A DNA stretch of 32,264 nucleotides, taken from IMG/VR virus record IMGVR_UViG_3300042863_003093, positions 1 through 32,264 of that record; one strand, 5' to 3'. The stretch is from a virus. The position numbers and the translations under genes were made by a program. Shown here in pieces: positions 31,864 to 32,264 of the stretch. Under the pieces are notes generated by a model, which worked only from the letters and a program-made list of their open reading frames with translations, ran no database searches and was not told the origin of the DNA. Position 1 is the stretch's first letter, and each line of letters starts with the position of its first letter.

Positions 31864-32264
31864 CTACAAAGTTTGTTGATTTCTAAAAAAGTTTAAAGCA
31901 TGAAAGTCTTCTACATCGTTGTGGTTGTGTTCAAAAAAACCTTCAATCGTACTCCTATACTGATCACCCTCTGGACGAGTTCTATTACATTTATTAAGCC
32001 ATTCTGGTAGAGTCTTTGTATAATAGTGGTTTAGTTGTGCTGTATCGTATGATACCTTTCTTGAGCAATTCAAAATAGTTGAAGTACCTATGCCTACTAC
32101 ACCATCTACATCAATCCATTCTTCATCGTGTACCATATGAACCCCATGCTTATCAAAGTTTTCGTGTAATTTGCATATTGGTCCAACATGATAGTAGGTG
32201 TGAGTATAAGGTTTACCCCATCTTTTAGTAAATCTTTCCAATACACTTGCGTTGTTCGGATCAA
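31864..32264 (-). CDS. C-terminal part of a GT92/GT2-like glycosyltransferase, 5' end outside window
   Basis: The frame is open from the right edge (reading DPNNASVLERFTKRWG) to a stop at 31864-31866, so this is the last 132 or so residues of a longer protein. A TTG at 32239-32241 is not the true start because coding sequence continues above it. VLERFTKR, then HVGPICK, and DTAQLNHYYTKTLPEWLNK near the end match the C-terminal landmarks of DUF23/GT92-type transferases (xLNHYxTKSxEEFxxK). It probably adds a hexose during glycan assembly. The catalytic DxD lies outside the window. It ends 3 bases before the oxygenase gene, as first visible member of this cassette. Confidence 0.65.
   Translation of the reverse strand, partial: DPNNASVLERFTKRWGKPYTHTYYHVGPICKLHENFDKHGVHMVHDEEWIDVDGVVGIGTSTILNCSRKVSYDTAQLNHYYTKTLPEWLNKCNRTRPEGDQYRSTIEGFFEHNHNDVEDFHALNFFRNQQTL

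Overview
This window is most likely part of a large T4-like myovirus genome infecting a Bacteroidota (Flavobacteria-like) host. The viral assignment rests on a T4-type replication and recombination block (UvsX recombinase, gp41-type helicase, gp47/gp46 SbcD/SbcC-type nuclease), a candidate gp15-type tail protein, a collagen-like tail fibre protein, and tightly packed genes that mostly overlap or touch. The host inference rests on three things: the DNA is AT-rich, start codons lie behind A/T-rich leaders without clear Shine-Dalgarno sequences, and two secreted proteins carry Bacteroidota-style signal peptides. I see no integrase, insertion sequence or CRISPR array.

Layout. Almost everything is on the minus strand, so transcription runs from high to low coordinates. 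From 32264 to 24163 there is a sugar-nucleotide and glycosyltransferase cassette: a GT92-like enzyme, a 2OG-Fe(II) oxygenase, a three-gene set that could make a diacylamino-trideoxyhexose, GT11 and GT17 enzymes, an RfbH-like 3-dehydratase and an RmlD-like reductase. It ends in a tRNA-Ser(UGA). From 23890 to 20190 lies a set of putative internal-head or ejection proteins, followed by two small secreted proteins, one with a CAP domain. The only clear plus-strand gene (17722-19107) has an OmpA-like domain and converges on the CAP gene at a symmetrical terminator. From 17625 to 11620 is the T4-like replication and recombination block. From 11569 to 8876 is a short structural operon ending in the collagen-like protein and a terminator. 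From 8780 to the left edge runs a second, tightly overlapping glycosylation operon (glycosyltransferases, acetyltransferases, SAM methyltransferases, aminotransferase).

Two themes stand out. First, three proteins (702, about 460 and 177 aa) begin with a short aromatic and acidic leader ending in a [I/L]-x-E site, like the capsid-targeting sequences cut by the T4 gp21 prohead protease. Two of them carry peptidoglycan-binding-type domains, which suggests packaged proteins that act on the cell wall during genome ejection. Second, two glycan cassettes totalling about 18 genes flank the core genes. One lies directly downstream of a Thr-rich collagen-like fibre protein and includes a GT4 plus TibC-like O-heptosyltransferase fusion, so phage-encoded glycosylation of virion proteins is a testable idea. 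Modification of the host surface is the main alternative.
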